Positions 43,696 to 52,269 of a DNA stretch of 64,000 bases are shown piece after piece. This DNA comes from Alkaliflexus imshenetskii DSM 15055 (lineage in GTDB: Bacteria; Bacteroidota; Bacteroidia; Bacteroidales; Marinilabiliaceae), in the NCBI RefSeq assembly GCF_000517065.1, contig NZ_KI912105.1:2490820-2554819 (forward strand), read 5' to 3'. Within the stretch, counting starts at the first letter, position 1; every line of letters starts with the position of its first letter. The translations under genes were made by a program, and so were the position numbers. Below the pieces are notes generated by a model that was not told the DNA's origin, did not search any database, and saw nothing but the letters and a program-made list of their open reading frames with translations.

Positions 43696-44178
43696 ATGAA
43701 GATTAAAACTCAAAGGCTTAATGCCATCGTAAACCTGATCGAAAACCACAAAGTGGGGAGTCAGGAAGATTTATTGATACTGTTGGAGAAGGGAGGTTTT
43801 AAAACCACTCAGGCTACCTTGTCGCGCGATTTAAAGGCTCTGAAAGTGGCCAAACAACCTGATCAGGATGGTGGGTATGTATATGTATTGCCTGATAGCA
43901 ACGACCAGGACGAGCCGGTGGTTACCCACGAAGAGTTTCCGCTTAGTGGTATTCTCTCAATTGAGTTTTCAGGCAACCTGGCTATTATGAAAACCCGCCC
44001 CGGGTTTGCAAATGGCGTAGCCTCCGTTATTGATAGTCATGGCCCTTTTGAAATATTGGGAACCATTGCAGGTGATGACACAATTTTAATCATCAGTCGT
44101 GAAAGTGTGTCACGCGAAGAGGTTATAGATTCACTTTCCCTGTTTGTGCCGGGAATTGGAGACAAGATAGTTTTGTAA
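43696..44178 (+). CDS. argR: Arginine repressor ArgR
   Basis: A 160-residue transcriptional regulator. The N-terminal winged helix shows TTQATLSRDLKALKVAK at about residues 36-52 (recognition helix SRDL). The C-terminal oligomerisation and arginine-binding domain has LSIEFSGNLAIMKTRPGFANGVASVID and the GDDT motif (TIAGDDTILIIS) near residue 125. In known cases the hexamer with L-arginine binds ARG boxes. First gene of the arginine operon, with paired boxes on its own promoter, so autoregulation is expected. Confidence 0.95.
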   Translation: MKIKTQRLNAIVNLIENHKVGSQEDLLILLEKGGFKTTQATLSRDLKALKVAKQPDQDGGYVYVLPDSNDQDEPVVTHEEFPLSGILSIEFSGNLAIMKTRPGFANGVASVIDSHGPFEILGTIAGDDTILIISRESVSREEVIDSLSLFVPGIGDKIVL

Positions 44179-44237
44179 TCGGACGCACAACGCCCGTTAG
44201 TATATTTAAAAACCAGGACAATTATTATTAGTCATAA

Positions 44238-44924
44238 ATGAACAACGAAGTAACAATTCATATTGCTTCAGAAAAGCATCTGCCTTATGTGGATGTGATA
44301 CTGCATACGATTGCTGAGGCGGCAAAGGTGAGGGGAACAGGTATTGCCAAGCGGAATCCTGAATATGTGCGTCTGAAGATGGTGGAGGGCAAAGCCATTA
44401 TTGCGCTTGCCGGGGAGGAGTTTGCCGGTTTCTGTTATATTGAGTCATGGGGTCACGATAAGTTTGTGGCCAACTCCGGTTTAATTGTTGCAGATAGTTT
44501 CCGTGGCCAAGGCTTGGCCCGGGATATCAAGAAAAAGGCTTTTGAACTTTCCCGCGAGAAGTATCCCCATGCAAAAATATTCGGTTTAACAACCGGGCTG
44601 GCAGTAATGAAGATTAACTCCGAGTTGGGTTACAAACCTGTTACTTTTTCGGAACTTACCGATGATGAACAGTTTTGGAAAGGATGTCAGAGTTGCATCA
44701 ACTATGATATTTTGATGCGTACAAATCGCAAACACTGCCTTTGCACAGGTATGTTGTACGATCCCGAAAAGGAGGAGAAGAGCAAAAAAGCACCCATCCC
44801 TGAAAAGAAACTGAAAGTGTATGAGAGATGGCTGCAGTTTAAGCGCTTTGTATTTTTGAAAGGTCGCAAGAACACAAACGGGAAGAAGAATTTCTTCCAA
44901 AAATTGGTGGCTGTTTTTGTGTAG
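44238..44924 (+). CDS. GNAT acyltransferase, candidate N-acylglutamate synthase
   Basis: A 228-residue GNAT-fold protein. The motif around RGQGLARDIKKKAFELSRE (residues 89-107) is the acyl-CoA-binding loop, with LIVADSF before it and GLTTGLAVMKINSELGYKPV after. Cys150, Cys153, Cys167 and Cys169 form a CxxC-x13-CxC cluster, followed by a basic tail of about 45 residues. It sits between argR and argG in a full arginine operon that lacks argA and argJ, so it most likely performs step one, acylation of glutamate. Whether the donor is acetyl-CoA or succinyl-CoA cannot be read from the sequence. Confidence 0.75.
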   Translation: MNNEVTIHIASEKHLPYVDVILHTIAEAAKVRGTGIAKRNPEYVRLKMVEGKAIIALAGEEFAGFCYIESWGHDKFVANSGLIVADSFRGQGLARDIKKKAFELSREKYPHAKIFGLTTGLAVMKINSELGYKPVTFSELTDDEQFWKGCQSCINYDILMRTNRKHCLCTGMLYDPEKEEKSKKAPIPEKKLKVYERWLQFKRFVFLKGRKNTNGKKNFFQKLVAVFV

Positions 44925-44997
44925 CCTTAATCATAATCACTTGAATTAACCACTATCAACAACATATTTCCCATTGGGGAACAAAAAAACAGGTCTC

Positions 44998-46203
44998 ATG
45001 AAGGAAAGAGTAATTGTAGCATTCAGCGGTGGATTGGACACATCTTACTGTGTAAAGTACCTTGCCAAAGAAAAAAATCTGGAAGTGTATTCGGCAATTG
45101 CCAACACAGGAGGTTTCTCTGATGCTGAGCTCAAAGAAATTGAAAAAAATGCCTACGCCCTAGGTGTGGTAAAACACGTAACTTTGGATGTTACCGATGT
45201 ATATTACAATAATTGCATCCGCTATATGGTTTATGGCAACATCCTTAAAAACAATACTTATCCTTTGTCGGTGTCGTCAGAGCGTATTTTTCAGGCTTTG
45301 GCCATTGTGGACTATGCCCGCGAAACCGGAGCTCAATATATCGCACACGGGAGCACAGGTGCAGGTAACGACCAGGTGCGTTTCGACCTTACATTCCAGA
45401 TACTTGCGCCGGAAATCAAAATTCTTACCCCAATCAGAGATCAGGTGCTTAGCCGTGAGGCTGAAATAAACTATCTTAAAAACGAAGGCGTGGAGCGCGA
45501 CTGGACGAAGATGGCTTACTCTATTAACAAAGGTCTTTGGGGAACCAGTGTTGGCGGAAAAGAGACGCTTACATCTGACAAAGCGCTGCCGGCCGGGGCG
45601 TATCCATCACAACCCAAAAAGGAGGGCAGTGAACGTCTTGAACTGGAGTTTGTAAAAGGTGAGCTGACAGCCGTAAACGGAAAAATATTTGCCAAAAAGG
45701 TTGATGCCATTCGCGAAGTGGAGCGTCTTGGTTCTGCCTATGCCATTGGTCGCGACATTCACGTGGGGGATACCATTATTGGCATCAAAGGACGTGTTGG
45801 TTTTGAAGCTGCAGCTCCCATTCTGATAATTAAGGCACACCACTTGCTCGAAAAACACACGCTTACCAAATGGCAGATGTATTGGAAAGAGCAGTTGGCC
45901 AACTGGTACGGCATGATGCTTCACGAAGCCATGTACTTGGAACCCGTAATGCGCGATGTGGAGGCATTTCTGGAGCACAGTCAGGTTAACGTTACCGGCA
46001 AAGTCTTCATCGACTTACACCCTTATCACTTTCAGATGGTGGGTGTCGACTCTGCGCATGATTTGATGAAGAGCGATTTTGGCGAGTACGGCGAAGTAAA
46101 CAGAGCTTGGAACGGGGACGATGTGAAAGGTTTTACCACCATAATCTCCAATTCGTTGAAGATATTTAATAATGTGAACAAAGGACAATTGGATATCAAA
46201 TGA
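44998..46203 (+). CDS. argG: Argininosuccinate synthase
   Basis: A 401-residue enzyme joining citrulline and aspartate with ATP. ATG at 44998 gives the classic start ERVIVAFSGGLDTSYCVKYLAKE (PP-loop SGGLDTS); the TTG at 44974 is not needed. Further motifs: IAHGSTGAGNDQVRFD, IKILTPIRDQVLSREAEINYLKNEGVE, and YSINKGLWGTSVGGKET, with RRVGFEAAAP-like FEAAAPILIIKAHHLLEKHTL. Its stop overlaps the argC start (ATGA). Confidence 0.97.
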   Translation: MKERVIVAFSGGLDTSYCVKYLAKEKNLEVYSAIANTGGFSDAELKEIEKNAYALGVVKHVTLDVTDVYYNNCIRYMVYGNILKNNTYPLSVSSERIFQALAIVDYARETGAQYIAHGSTGAGNDQVRFDLTFQILAPEIKILTPIRDQVLSREAEINYLKNEGVERDWTKMAYSINKGLWGTSVGGKETLTSDKALPAGAYPSQPKKEGSERLELEFVKGELTAVNGKIFAKKVDAIREVERLGSAYAIGRDIHVGDTIIGIKGRVGFEAAAPILIIKAHHLLEKHTLTKWQMYWKEQLANWYGMMLHEAMYLEPVMRDVEAFLEHSQVNVTGKVFIDLHPYHFQMVGVDSAHDLMKSDFGEYGEVNRAWNGDDVKGFTTIISNSLKIFNNVNKGQLDIK

Positions 46204-47168
46204 AGATAAGAGTTGGGATTGCAGGTGGTGCCGGCTATACGGCCGGAGAGTTGATTCGCATTTTACTCGGTCATCCAAATGCTGAGCTTTCATGGATACT
46301 CAGCGGCAGCCATGCCGGACAGCCAATATCCAAAGTGCATACCGATTTGCTTGGCGATACCACGTTGAGCTTTTCAGAGGAGCCTGATTTTTATTCAGTA
46401 GATGTGGTGTTTCTCTGTATGGGGCATGGCAAATCGGCCGCTTTCGTAAATGACAATGCCATACCCGGAAACGTGAAAATCATTGATTTAAGTCACGATT
46501 ATCGGTTAGATGCACCGGATAACGATTTTGTTTACGGGCTGCCCGAGATGAGCCGCGATAAAATCAAGAAAGCCAGCCGGGTTGCCAATCCCGGATGTTT
46601 TGCCACGGCCATACAGTTGGCATTGTTGCCGCTGGCCGCAGCTAATTTGCTCAATGAGGTGCATGTACATGCCATTACCGGCTCAACTGGCGCGGGACAA
46701 GCACCATCTTCCACAACCCATTTCAGTTGGCGTAACAGTAATATTTCTATATACAAAGCCTTTGAGCATCAACACTTAAAGGAAATAGGGCAATCGCTCA
46801 GGAGATTGATGCCTGGTTTTGATAAAGCGCTGAATTTTGTGCCATTGCGAGGCGATTTCACGCGTGGCATACTGGCGTCCGTTTATCTGGATTGCAACTT
46901 GTCCATCGATGAAGCACGCCAGATGTTTGACGATTATTATGCAGATGCACCGTTTACTGTGCGATCGGATCAGGACATTGACCTGAAACAGGTGGTCAAT
47001 ACCAATAAGTGTTTGCTCTATCTTGCTAAATATGAGGGTAAACTACATATCACCAGTATCATCGACAATCTTACCAAAGGGGCTTCAGGACAAGCGGTTC
47101 AGAATATGAATCTGATGTTTGGACTGGACGAAAAGGCTGGATTGTATCTGAAGCCATCGGCTTTTTAA
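46200..47168 (+). CDS. argC: N-acyl-gamma-glutamyl-phosphate reductase
   Basis: A 322-residue NADPH-dependent reductase of the ASADH-like family, third step of arginine synthesis. N-terminal Rossmann motif VGIAGGAGYTAGELIRILLGHP, the catalytic Cys in VANPGCFATAIQLALLPLA, then THFSWRNSNISIYKAFEHQHLKEIGQ and FVPLRGDFTRGILASVY (a variation of the usual F.PH..P motif). Family enzymes accept acetyl or succinyl forms. It overlaps argG by 4 bp. Confidence 0.94.
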   Translation: MKIRVGIAGGAGYTAGELIRILLGHPNAELSWILSGSHAGQPISKVHTDLLGDTTLSFSEEPDFYSVDVVFLCMGHGKSAAFVNDNAIPGNVKIIDLSHDYRLDAPDNDFVYGLPEMSRDKIKKASRVANPGCFATAIQLALLPLAAANLLNEVHVHAITGSTGAGQAPSSTTHFSWRNSNISIYKAFEHQHLKEIGQSLRRLMPGFDKALNFVPLRGDFTRGILASVYLDCNLSIDEARQMFDDYYADAPFTVRSDQDIDLKQVVNTNKCLLYLAKYEGKLHITSIIDNLTKGASGQAVQNMNLMFGLDEKAGLYLKPSAF

Positions 47169-47217
47169 GGTTGGCTCATTTCTGTTTTTATTGTTTGATT
47201 TTTTGATGAAGTCTGAA

Positions 47218-48348
47218 ATGCAATTATTTGATGTATATCCACTCATGAACGTAACACCCGTTAAGGCTGAAGGATGCCTGGTATGGGACAATGCCGGAAA
47301 TGAGTATCTTGATTTATACGGCGGTCATGCTGTTATTTCTATCGGTCACTCGCATCCGCATTATGTGAAGCGGATGACTGACCAGCTCAATAAAATTGGT
47401 TTCTATTCCAACTCGGTACAAAACCCAATGCAGGAGGAGCTGGCTTTGAAATTGGGACAGGTGAGCGGTCTTGTGGATTACAGTCTTTTTCTTTGTAATT
47501 CTGGTGCCGAGGCCAACGAAAACGCGCTTAAACTGGCATCCTTTCACAATGGTAGAAAACGTGTGGTGGCTTTTAGTAAGGCGTTTCATGGTCGCACATC
47601 TGCGGCTGTTGCTGCTACCGATAACCCGAAAATTCAGGCTGGTGTAAACAAAGGGCACGAAGTTGTTTTTCTTCCGCTCAACGACATTGAAGCTGTAAAA
47701 AGTGAATTGGCCAAAGGTGATGTGTGTGCCGTAATCATTGAAGGCATACAAGGCATTGCTGGCATTGTGGTACCCAATACCGATTTTCTGAAAGCACTAG
47801 AGACGCTTTGCCGGGCGCATGGTGTGGTTCTGATTCTGGATGAAATTCAATCAGGATATGGTCGTTCGGGGTCATTCTTTGCTTTTGAGGAAGCTGGCAT
47901 TTTACCTGACCTTATCACAACGGCTAAAGGAATGGGCAATGGTTTCCCCATTGGCGGACTACTTATTTCACCTGCTTTTGAGGCATCACATGGCTTGCTG
48001 GGAACCACATTCGGAGGTAATTACCTAGCTTGTGCCGCCGGTTTGGCTGTCCTCGAAGTTATCGAAAACGAGAAGCTTCTCGAGAACGCTCAAAAAGTTG
48101 GTGATTATCTCATTTCTGAATTGAAGAATTTTGACAAAATACGGGAAGTACGCGGGCGAGGCTTGATGATTGGTCTTGAGTTTGACCAAAGTGTGGCACC
48201 CATTCGCAAAACGCTTGTCGATGAAAAACGAATCTTTACCGGGGTTTCATCAACCAATATTATCCGGTTGCTGCCTCCATTAACATTAACACAAAACATG
48301 GCGCAACATTTTCTCGAAAGTTTAAATGATGTGCTGAAAAAAGTATAA
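47218..48348 (+). CDS. argD: N-acylornithine aminotransferase
   Basis: A 376-residue PLP class III aminotransferase forming N-acylornithine from the semialdehyde with glutamate. Start at ATG 47218 (MQLFDVYPLMNV) is chosen because relatives start like this; ATG 47206 or TTG 47191 are alternatives. Motifs: EYLDLYGGHAVISIGHSHP, FLCNSGAEANENALKLA, the Asp-Glu in LILDEIQSGYGRSGSFFA, and PLP lysine in TAKGMGNGFPIGG. In this operon it probably works on N-succinylornithine. Confidence 0.95.
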   Translation: MQLFDVYPLMNVTPVKAEGCLVWDNAGNEYLDLYGGHAVISIGHSHPHYVKRMTDQLNKIGFYSNSVQNPMQEELALKLGQVSGLVDYSLFLCNSGAEANENALKLASFHNGRKRVVAFSKAFHGRTSAAVAATDNPKIQAGVNKGHEVVFLPLNDIEAVKSELAKGDVCAVIIEGIQGIAGIVVPNTDFLKALETLCRAHGVVLILDEIQSGYGRSGSFFAFEEAGILPDLITTAKGMGNGFPIGGLLISPAFEASHGLLGTTFGGNYLACAAGLAVLEVIENEKLLENAQKVGDYLISELKNFDKIREVRGRGLMIGLEFDQSVAPIRKTLVDEKRIFTGVSSTNIIRLLPPLTLTQNMAQHFLESLNDVLKKV

Positions 48349-48381
48349 TATAGATAACTTTACCCTCAAACCCTGCTCAAA

Positions 48382-48987
48382 ATGATTAAATCTTATTGGA
48401 ATGAAGAATGGCGGGAAATTGATTTTCCTTCCGGCGCCCTTCGTAAAAAGTATGCCATTAGTAGTTACGGCCGCGTGATTAGCTATAAGGATGTGATGGC
48501 CAATGGCGAATTTGTAAAAGGAGGTTGCCTTAAAGGCTATAAAACGCTGCCGCTAAGGCCATTTGGAAAGTCAACAACCTATTACGTACACAAACTTGTA
48601 GCCGAGTATTTTCTTGAACGTAACGGCGAGCATCAAAAGTTTGTGATTCATCGCGACTTCAACAAAGCCAATAACTTTGTTGATAACCTCAAATGGGCCG
48701 ATAGCGAAGAGACCTTTGCCCATCAGCAAAAGAACCCGATGGTGATCGAAGGCCGCAGGAAAAACAAGGAACGCAAGCCCACCGAAGGGCCTAAGCTGAC
48801 TGCCACGCAGGTTATGCGACTAAAAAAGAAACTGCTGGATCCGGAGCGCAAAACAAAATTACGAATTATTGCACGTCAGTTTGGCGTAAGTGAGATGCAG
48901 TTGCACCGCATTCGCAAGGGCGAAAACTGGGGGCACGTTGAGGTTTCCTGCAAAGATAAAGAGGACCCAATTCCCGGGTGGGAGTAA
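48382..48987 (+). CDS. NUMOD4/HNH-type endonuclease-like protein inside the arginine operon
   Basis: A 201-residue protein, apparently complete. Residues about 10-33 match the NUMOD4 motif (WREIDFPSGAL, YAISSYGRVIS). Residues 66-110 match the HNH fold of phage and intron homing endonucleases: YYVHKLVAEYFLE (His70), then VIHRDFNKANN (His90) and NFVDNLKWADSEE (Asn102 and Trp105). A C-terminal helix-turn-helix follows (about 139-183, IIARQFGVSEMQLHRIRKGENW). It is 33 bp after argD and 80 bp before proC, in the same direction. It could be a domesticated DNA-binding protein or a resident homing element; nothing in the sequence decides this. Confidence 0.75.
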   Translation: MIKSYWNEEWREIDFPSGALRKKYAISSYGRVISYKDVMANGEFVKGGCLKGYKTLPLRPFGKSTTYYVHKLVAEYFLERNGEHQKFVIHRDFNKANNFVDNLKWADSEETFAHQQKNPMVIEGRRKNKERKPTEGPKLTATQVMRLKKKLLDPERKTKLRIIARQFGVSEMQLHRIRKGENWGHVEVSCKDKEDPIPGWE

Positions 48988-49067
48988 AGTTTTGGGTAAA
49001 AAATTTTGATAAACCGGGCACTTTAACTTTTTTAGAGTGTTATTGTTGCTTATTGATATTTAACGAC

Positions 49068-49871
49068 ATGATTGACGGAAAAATAGCCATTGTTGGAGGG
49101 GGAAACCTGGGCTCAGCCATTGCTAAAGGATTGGTTTTTACTCAGTCGGTAAAACCGGAATCAATTTGGGTTACACGCAGAAGGGCTCAGCTGCTTTCTG
49201 GTCTGACTCAGTTAGGCGTCACAACAGGGGCGGATAATCTTGCGGCTGTTAAGGATGCTCAAATCATATTTTTGGCTGTTAAGCCTTATCAGATGCGCGA
49301 GGTAATATCCGAAATAGAACCTGTAATTGCATCTGACGCAATTATCATCTCTCTGGCTACCGGAATCGACAACCGCACCCTGCTTGAGCTTACTGGTGGC
49401 CGAAACGCTGTTTACCGTGCCATGCCTAATACTGCAGTGGCCATTGGTCAGTCAATGACTTGCCTTTCGGGATTAAATGCTTCTGCACAACAGGATGAAA
49501 AGGTGAAAGTGCTGTTCGAAAAACTTGGCAGCGTGCTTTTCATTCCCGAAGAGCTAATGGCCGGAGCTACTGTGCTGGCAGCATGCGGAATTGCTTTTGC
49601 GCTCCGCTTTATCAGAGCAGCAACGCAGGGAGGCATCGAAATAGGTTTTGGTTCCGAGTTGGCACTTAAAATTGCATCCCAAACGGTAAAAGGTGCTGCA
49701 CATCTTATTATCGAAGGTGGCACACATCCCGAAGCCGAAATTGATAAGGTTACCACACCGCGCGGAATTACCATTTCGGGATTGAACGAGATGGAGCATC
49801 AAGGGTTTAGTTCGTCTCTTATAAAAGGGCTGATGACATCCTTCCAGAAGATTGAAAACAGTAGTAAATAG
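49068..49871 (+). CDS. proC: Pyrroline-5-carboxylate reductase
   Basis: A 267-residue NAD(P)H enzyme, last step of proline synthesis. ATG 49068 gives the start MIDGKIAIVGGGNLGSAIAKGL (Rossmann GGGNLG); the frame upstream is not conserved. Motifs: LAVKPYQMREVISEI, AMPNTAVAIGQSMTCL, and the C-terminal ETVKGAAHLI-like block QTVKGAAHLIIEGGTHPEAEIDKVTTPRGITISGLNEME. Followed by proB after 25 bp. Confidence 0.95.
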   Translation: MIDGKIAIVGGGNLGSAIAKGLVFTQSVKPESIWVTRRRAQLLSGLTQLGVTTGADNLAAVKDAQIIFLAVKPYQMREVISEIEPVIASDAIIISLATGIDNRTLLELTGGRNAVYRAMPNTAVAIGQSMTCLSGLNASAQQDEKVKVLFEKLGSVLFIPEELMAGATVLAACGIAFALRFIRAATQGGIEIGFGSELALKIASQTVKGAAHLIIEGGTHPEAEIDKVTTPRGITISGLNEMEHQGFSSSLIKGLMTSFQKIENSSK

Positions 49872-49896
49872 TTAACTAAACTGCGAAAACAAGGGC

Positions 49897-50973
49897 GTGT
49901 ATAAGTCGATTACCATAAAAATAGGTTCAAATGTGTTGACCCGTCCCGACGGGAAACTGGATCAGCTGCGCATCGGTCATATTACCGACCAGATTGCGTA
50001 TTTGCATAAAAAAGGCGTGAAGGTGATTCTTGTGTCATCGGGAGCTGTGGCTTCCGGACGCAGCATGGTTCCTTGTCCGCCCAGAAAGGATCCGGTCTCC
50101 GAACGCCAACTGCTCTCATCGGTTGGGCAGGTTAAGTTGCTTTCCATTTATTCAACATTGTTTGAAGCACATGACATCACCATAGCGCAGGTTTTGGTAA
50201 CCAAAGAGGATTTTCGTACCCGGGAGCATTATCTTAACATGAAAAACTGTCTCTCGGTGTTGCTCGATAACAACATTGTTCCCATCATTAACGAGAACGA
50301 TGCTGTATCGGTTACTGCGCTTATGTTTACGGATAACGATGAGTTGGCAGGTCTGGTGTCCACAATGATGAATACGCAGGCATTCTTTATTTTGAGCAAC
50401 GTGGATGGCGTATTCAGCGGCGATCCTAAGGATAAGGACTCTTTTCTCATCGAAAAAATTGAAAGTGCTGCTACCGACCTTTCGGCCTATGTTACTACCC
50501 AGAAGAGTAATTTTGGACGGGGAGGTATGCTTACCAAAGGCAGAGTGGCACAAAATACCGCTGCTGCAGGTATTGCCGTTCACATAGCCAATGGCACCCG
50601 CGACCATGTGATTGCCGATCTGGCCGAAAACAACGAGAACGTACCTCATACCCGTTTCATACCGGGAACACCACGCCCGGCAGTGAAAAAGTGGATGGCC
50701 TACTCCGCAGGTTTTACCAATGCCGAAGTTCACATCAACGAAGGTGCCCGCAACGCGCTCTACTCGCCAAGAGCTACCAGTTTGCTCTTAGCTGGCGTGG
50801 AGAAAATGTTAGGTGATTTTAAGAAGGGTGATCTATTGCGAATAATCGATCACAATAAAAAACTCATCGGCATTGGCAAGGCACAGTACGACCGTAAAAA
50901 GGCTGATGAGCATATAGATGATCATAAATACAAGCCTTTGGTGCATTACGATTATTTATTTCTGTTTCCTTAA
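49897..50973 (+). CDS. proB: Glutamate 5-kinase
   Basis: A 358-residue two-domain enzyme, first step of proline synthesis. It starts at a GTG codon (49897), giving M(V)YKSITIKIGSNVLTRPDG. Amino acid kinase domain: IKIGSNVL, VSSGAVASGRSMV, NENDAVSV, and FFILSNVDGVFSGDPKD. The NFGRGGMLTKGRVAQNTAAAGIAVHIANG segment closes it. A C-terminal PUA domain (from about residue 260) is present, the usual site of proline feedback control. Followed by proA. Confidence 0.94.
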   Translation: MYKSITIKIGSNVLTRPDGKLDQLRIGHITDQIAYLHKKGVKVILVSSGAVASGRSMVPCPPRKDPVSERQLLSSVGQVKLLSIYSTLFEAHDITIAQVLVTKEDFRTREHYLNMKNCLSVLLDNNIVPIINENDAVSVTALMFTDNDELAGLVSTMMNTQAFFILSNVDGVFSGDPKDKDSFLIEKIESAATDLSAYVTTQKSNFGRGGMLTKGRVAQNTAAAGIAVHIANGTRDHVIADLAENNENVPHTRFIPGTPRPAVKKWMAYSAGFTNAEVHINEGARNALYSPRATSLLLAGVEKMLGDFKKGDLLRIIDHNKKLIGIGKAQYDRKKADEHIDDHKYKPLVHYDYLFLFP

Positions 50974-51009
50974 GTACGCAAGTATAAGTTTTTTTTGATA
51001 TTACATACA

Positions 51010-52257
51010 ATGAGCACATTGTCACAAATAGTTAAAGCAAGGGAGTCGGCTCAACTGATGGTGCGAGTGGATAATGAAGCCAATCGAAAGGTATTGCTGG
51101 ATTTGGCTGATAAAGCCGAGCAGAGTATTCCGGAATTGCTTAAAGCCAACAAGTTGGATTTGGATAAGATGCCTGCAACTGATCCGCGCTTCGATCGCCT
51201 GAAGTTAACTGAAGAACGTATTAAAGGCATTGCCTCAGATTTGCGCAATGTTGCCAATATGAACTCACCCATTGGCGATGTGCTGGAGCAACGTTCCATG
51301 CCAAATGGACTTGAACTGAAAAAAATACGTGTGGCCTTGGGTGTGGTGGGTGTTATTTATGAAGCGCGCCCCAACGTAACATTCGATGTGTTTGCGCTCT
51401 GTTTTCGCACGGGCAATGTGGCAGTGCTAAAAGGTGGGCAGGATGCATGGAATAGCAATTGTGCCATCACCAAATTGATACATGAATGTCTCGTCTCAAA
51501 TGGCATCTCTCCTGAAGTGGTTCAGCTGTTGCCGCCCGAAAGGGAAGCTGCAACCGTGCTAATGGAAGCAGTGGGTTTGGTTGACGTGTTAATACCCCGT
51601 GGCTCACAAGGACTCATAAACTCTGTGCGCGACAACTCAAAGGTTCCTGTTATCGAGACTGGTGCAGGTGTGGTTCATACCTATTTTGATGAGTCAGCCG
51701 ATTTGGAGTTGGGTAAAAAGGTGATTTACAATGCCAAGACCCGGCGCGTTAGCGTTTGCAATGCGTTGGAATGTCTGGTAATACACAGCAGTCGTTTGAA
51801 TGACCTTGCTGCTCTGGTGGCTCCAATGGCCGATAAGTCGGTTTTAATCCTGGCCGACAACAACGCTTTCGAAGTACTTAACGGGAACTATCCGGACAAT
51901 TTGTTGCAGCCTGCTTCATCCGACGCTTTCGGAAAGGAGCATCTGGATTATAAATTATCGGTTAAAACGGTGGATAATATGGATGAGGCGCTGGCACACA
52001 TAGCTAAATACAGCACCAAACACAGCGAGGCTATAATTACCACAAGCCAAACCAATAAGGATCGCTTCTTTAAAGAGGTTGACGCTGCGGCGGTATATGC
52101 AAATACATCAACGGCTTTTACCGATGGGGCGCAATTTGGCATGGGTGCCGAGATAGGCATCAGTACGCAAAAACTGCATGCCCGTGGACCTATGGCATTG
52201 CCCGAACTTACTAGTTATAAATGGTTGATTGATAGTGACGGTTTAACCAGACCATAA
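51010..52257 (+). CDS. proA: Gamma-glutamyl phosphate reductase
   Basis: A 415-residue NADPH-dependent dehydrogenase of the aldehyde dehydrogenase superfamily, second step of proline synthesis. The ATG at 51010 is preferred to a TTG at 50995. Motifs: GVVGVIYEARPNVTFDVFALCFRTGNVAVLKGG, LIPRGSQGLINSV, PVIETGAGVVHTYFDE, and the catalytic-Cys region VSVCNALECLVIH. Late TDGAQFGMGAEIGISTQKLHARGPMALPELTSYKW is a strong family signature. Confidence 0.97.
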   Translation: MSTLSQIVKARESAQLMVRVDNEANRKVLLDLADKAEQSIPELLKANKLDLDKMPATDPRFDRLKLTEERIKGIASDLRNVANMNSPIGDVLEQRSMPNGLELKKIRVALGVVGVIYEARPNVTFDVFALCFRTGNVAVLKGGQDAWNSNCAITKLIHECLVSNGISPEVVQLLPPEREAATVLMEAVGLVDVLIPRGSQGLINSVRDNSKVPVIETGAGVVHTYFDESADLELGKKVIYNAKTRRVSVCNALECLVIHSSRLNDLAALVAPMADKSVLILADNNAFEVLNGNYPDNLLQPASSDAFGKEHLDYKLSVKTVDNMDEALAHIAKYSTKHSEAIITTSQTNKDRFFKEVDAAAVYANTSTAFTDGAQFGMGAEIGISTQKLHARGPMALPELTSYKWLIDSDGLTRP

Positions 52258-52269
52258 AAAACATCTCCT

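Noticed and set aside
50152-50733. Minus-strand 193-codon open frame
   Set aside because: Antisense to proB, which is intact and conserved.
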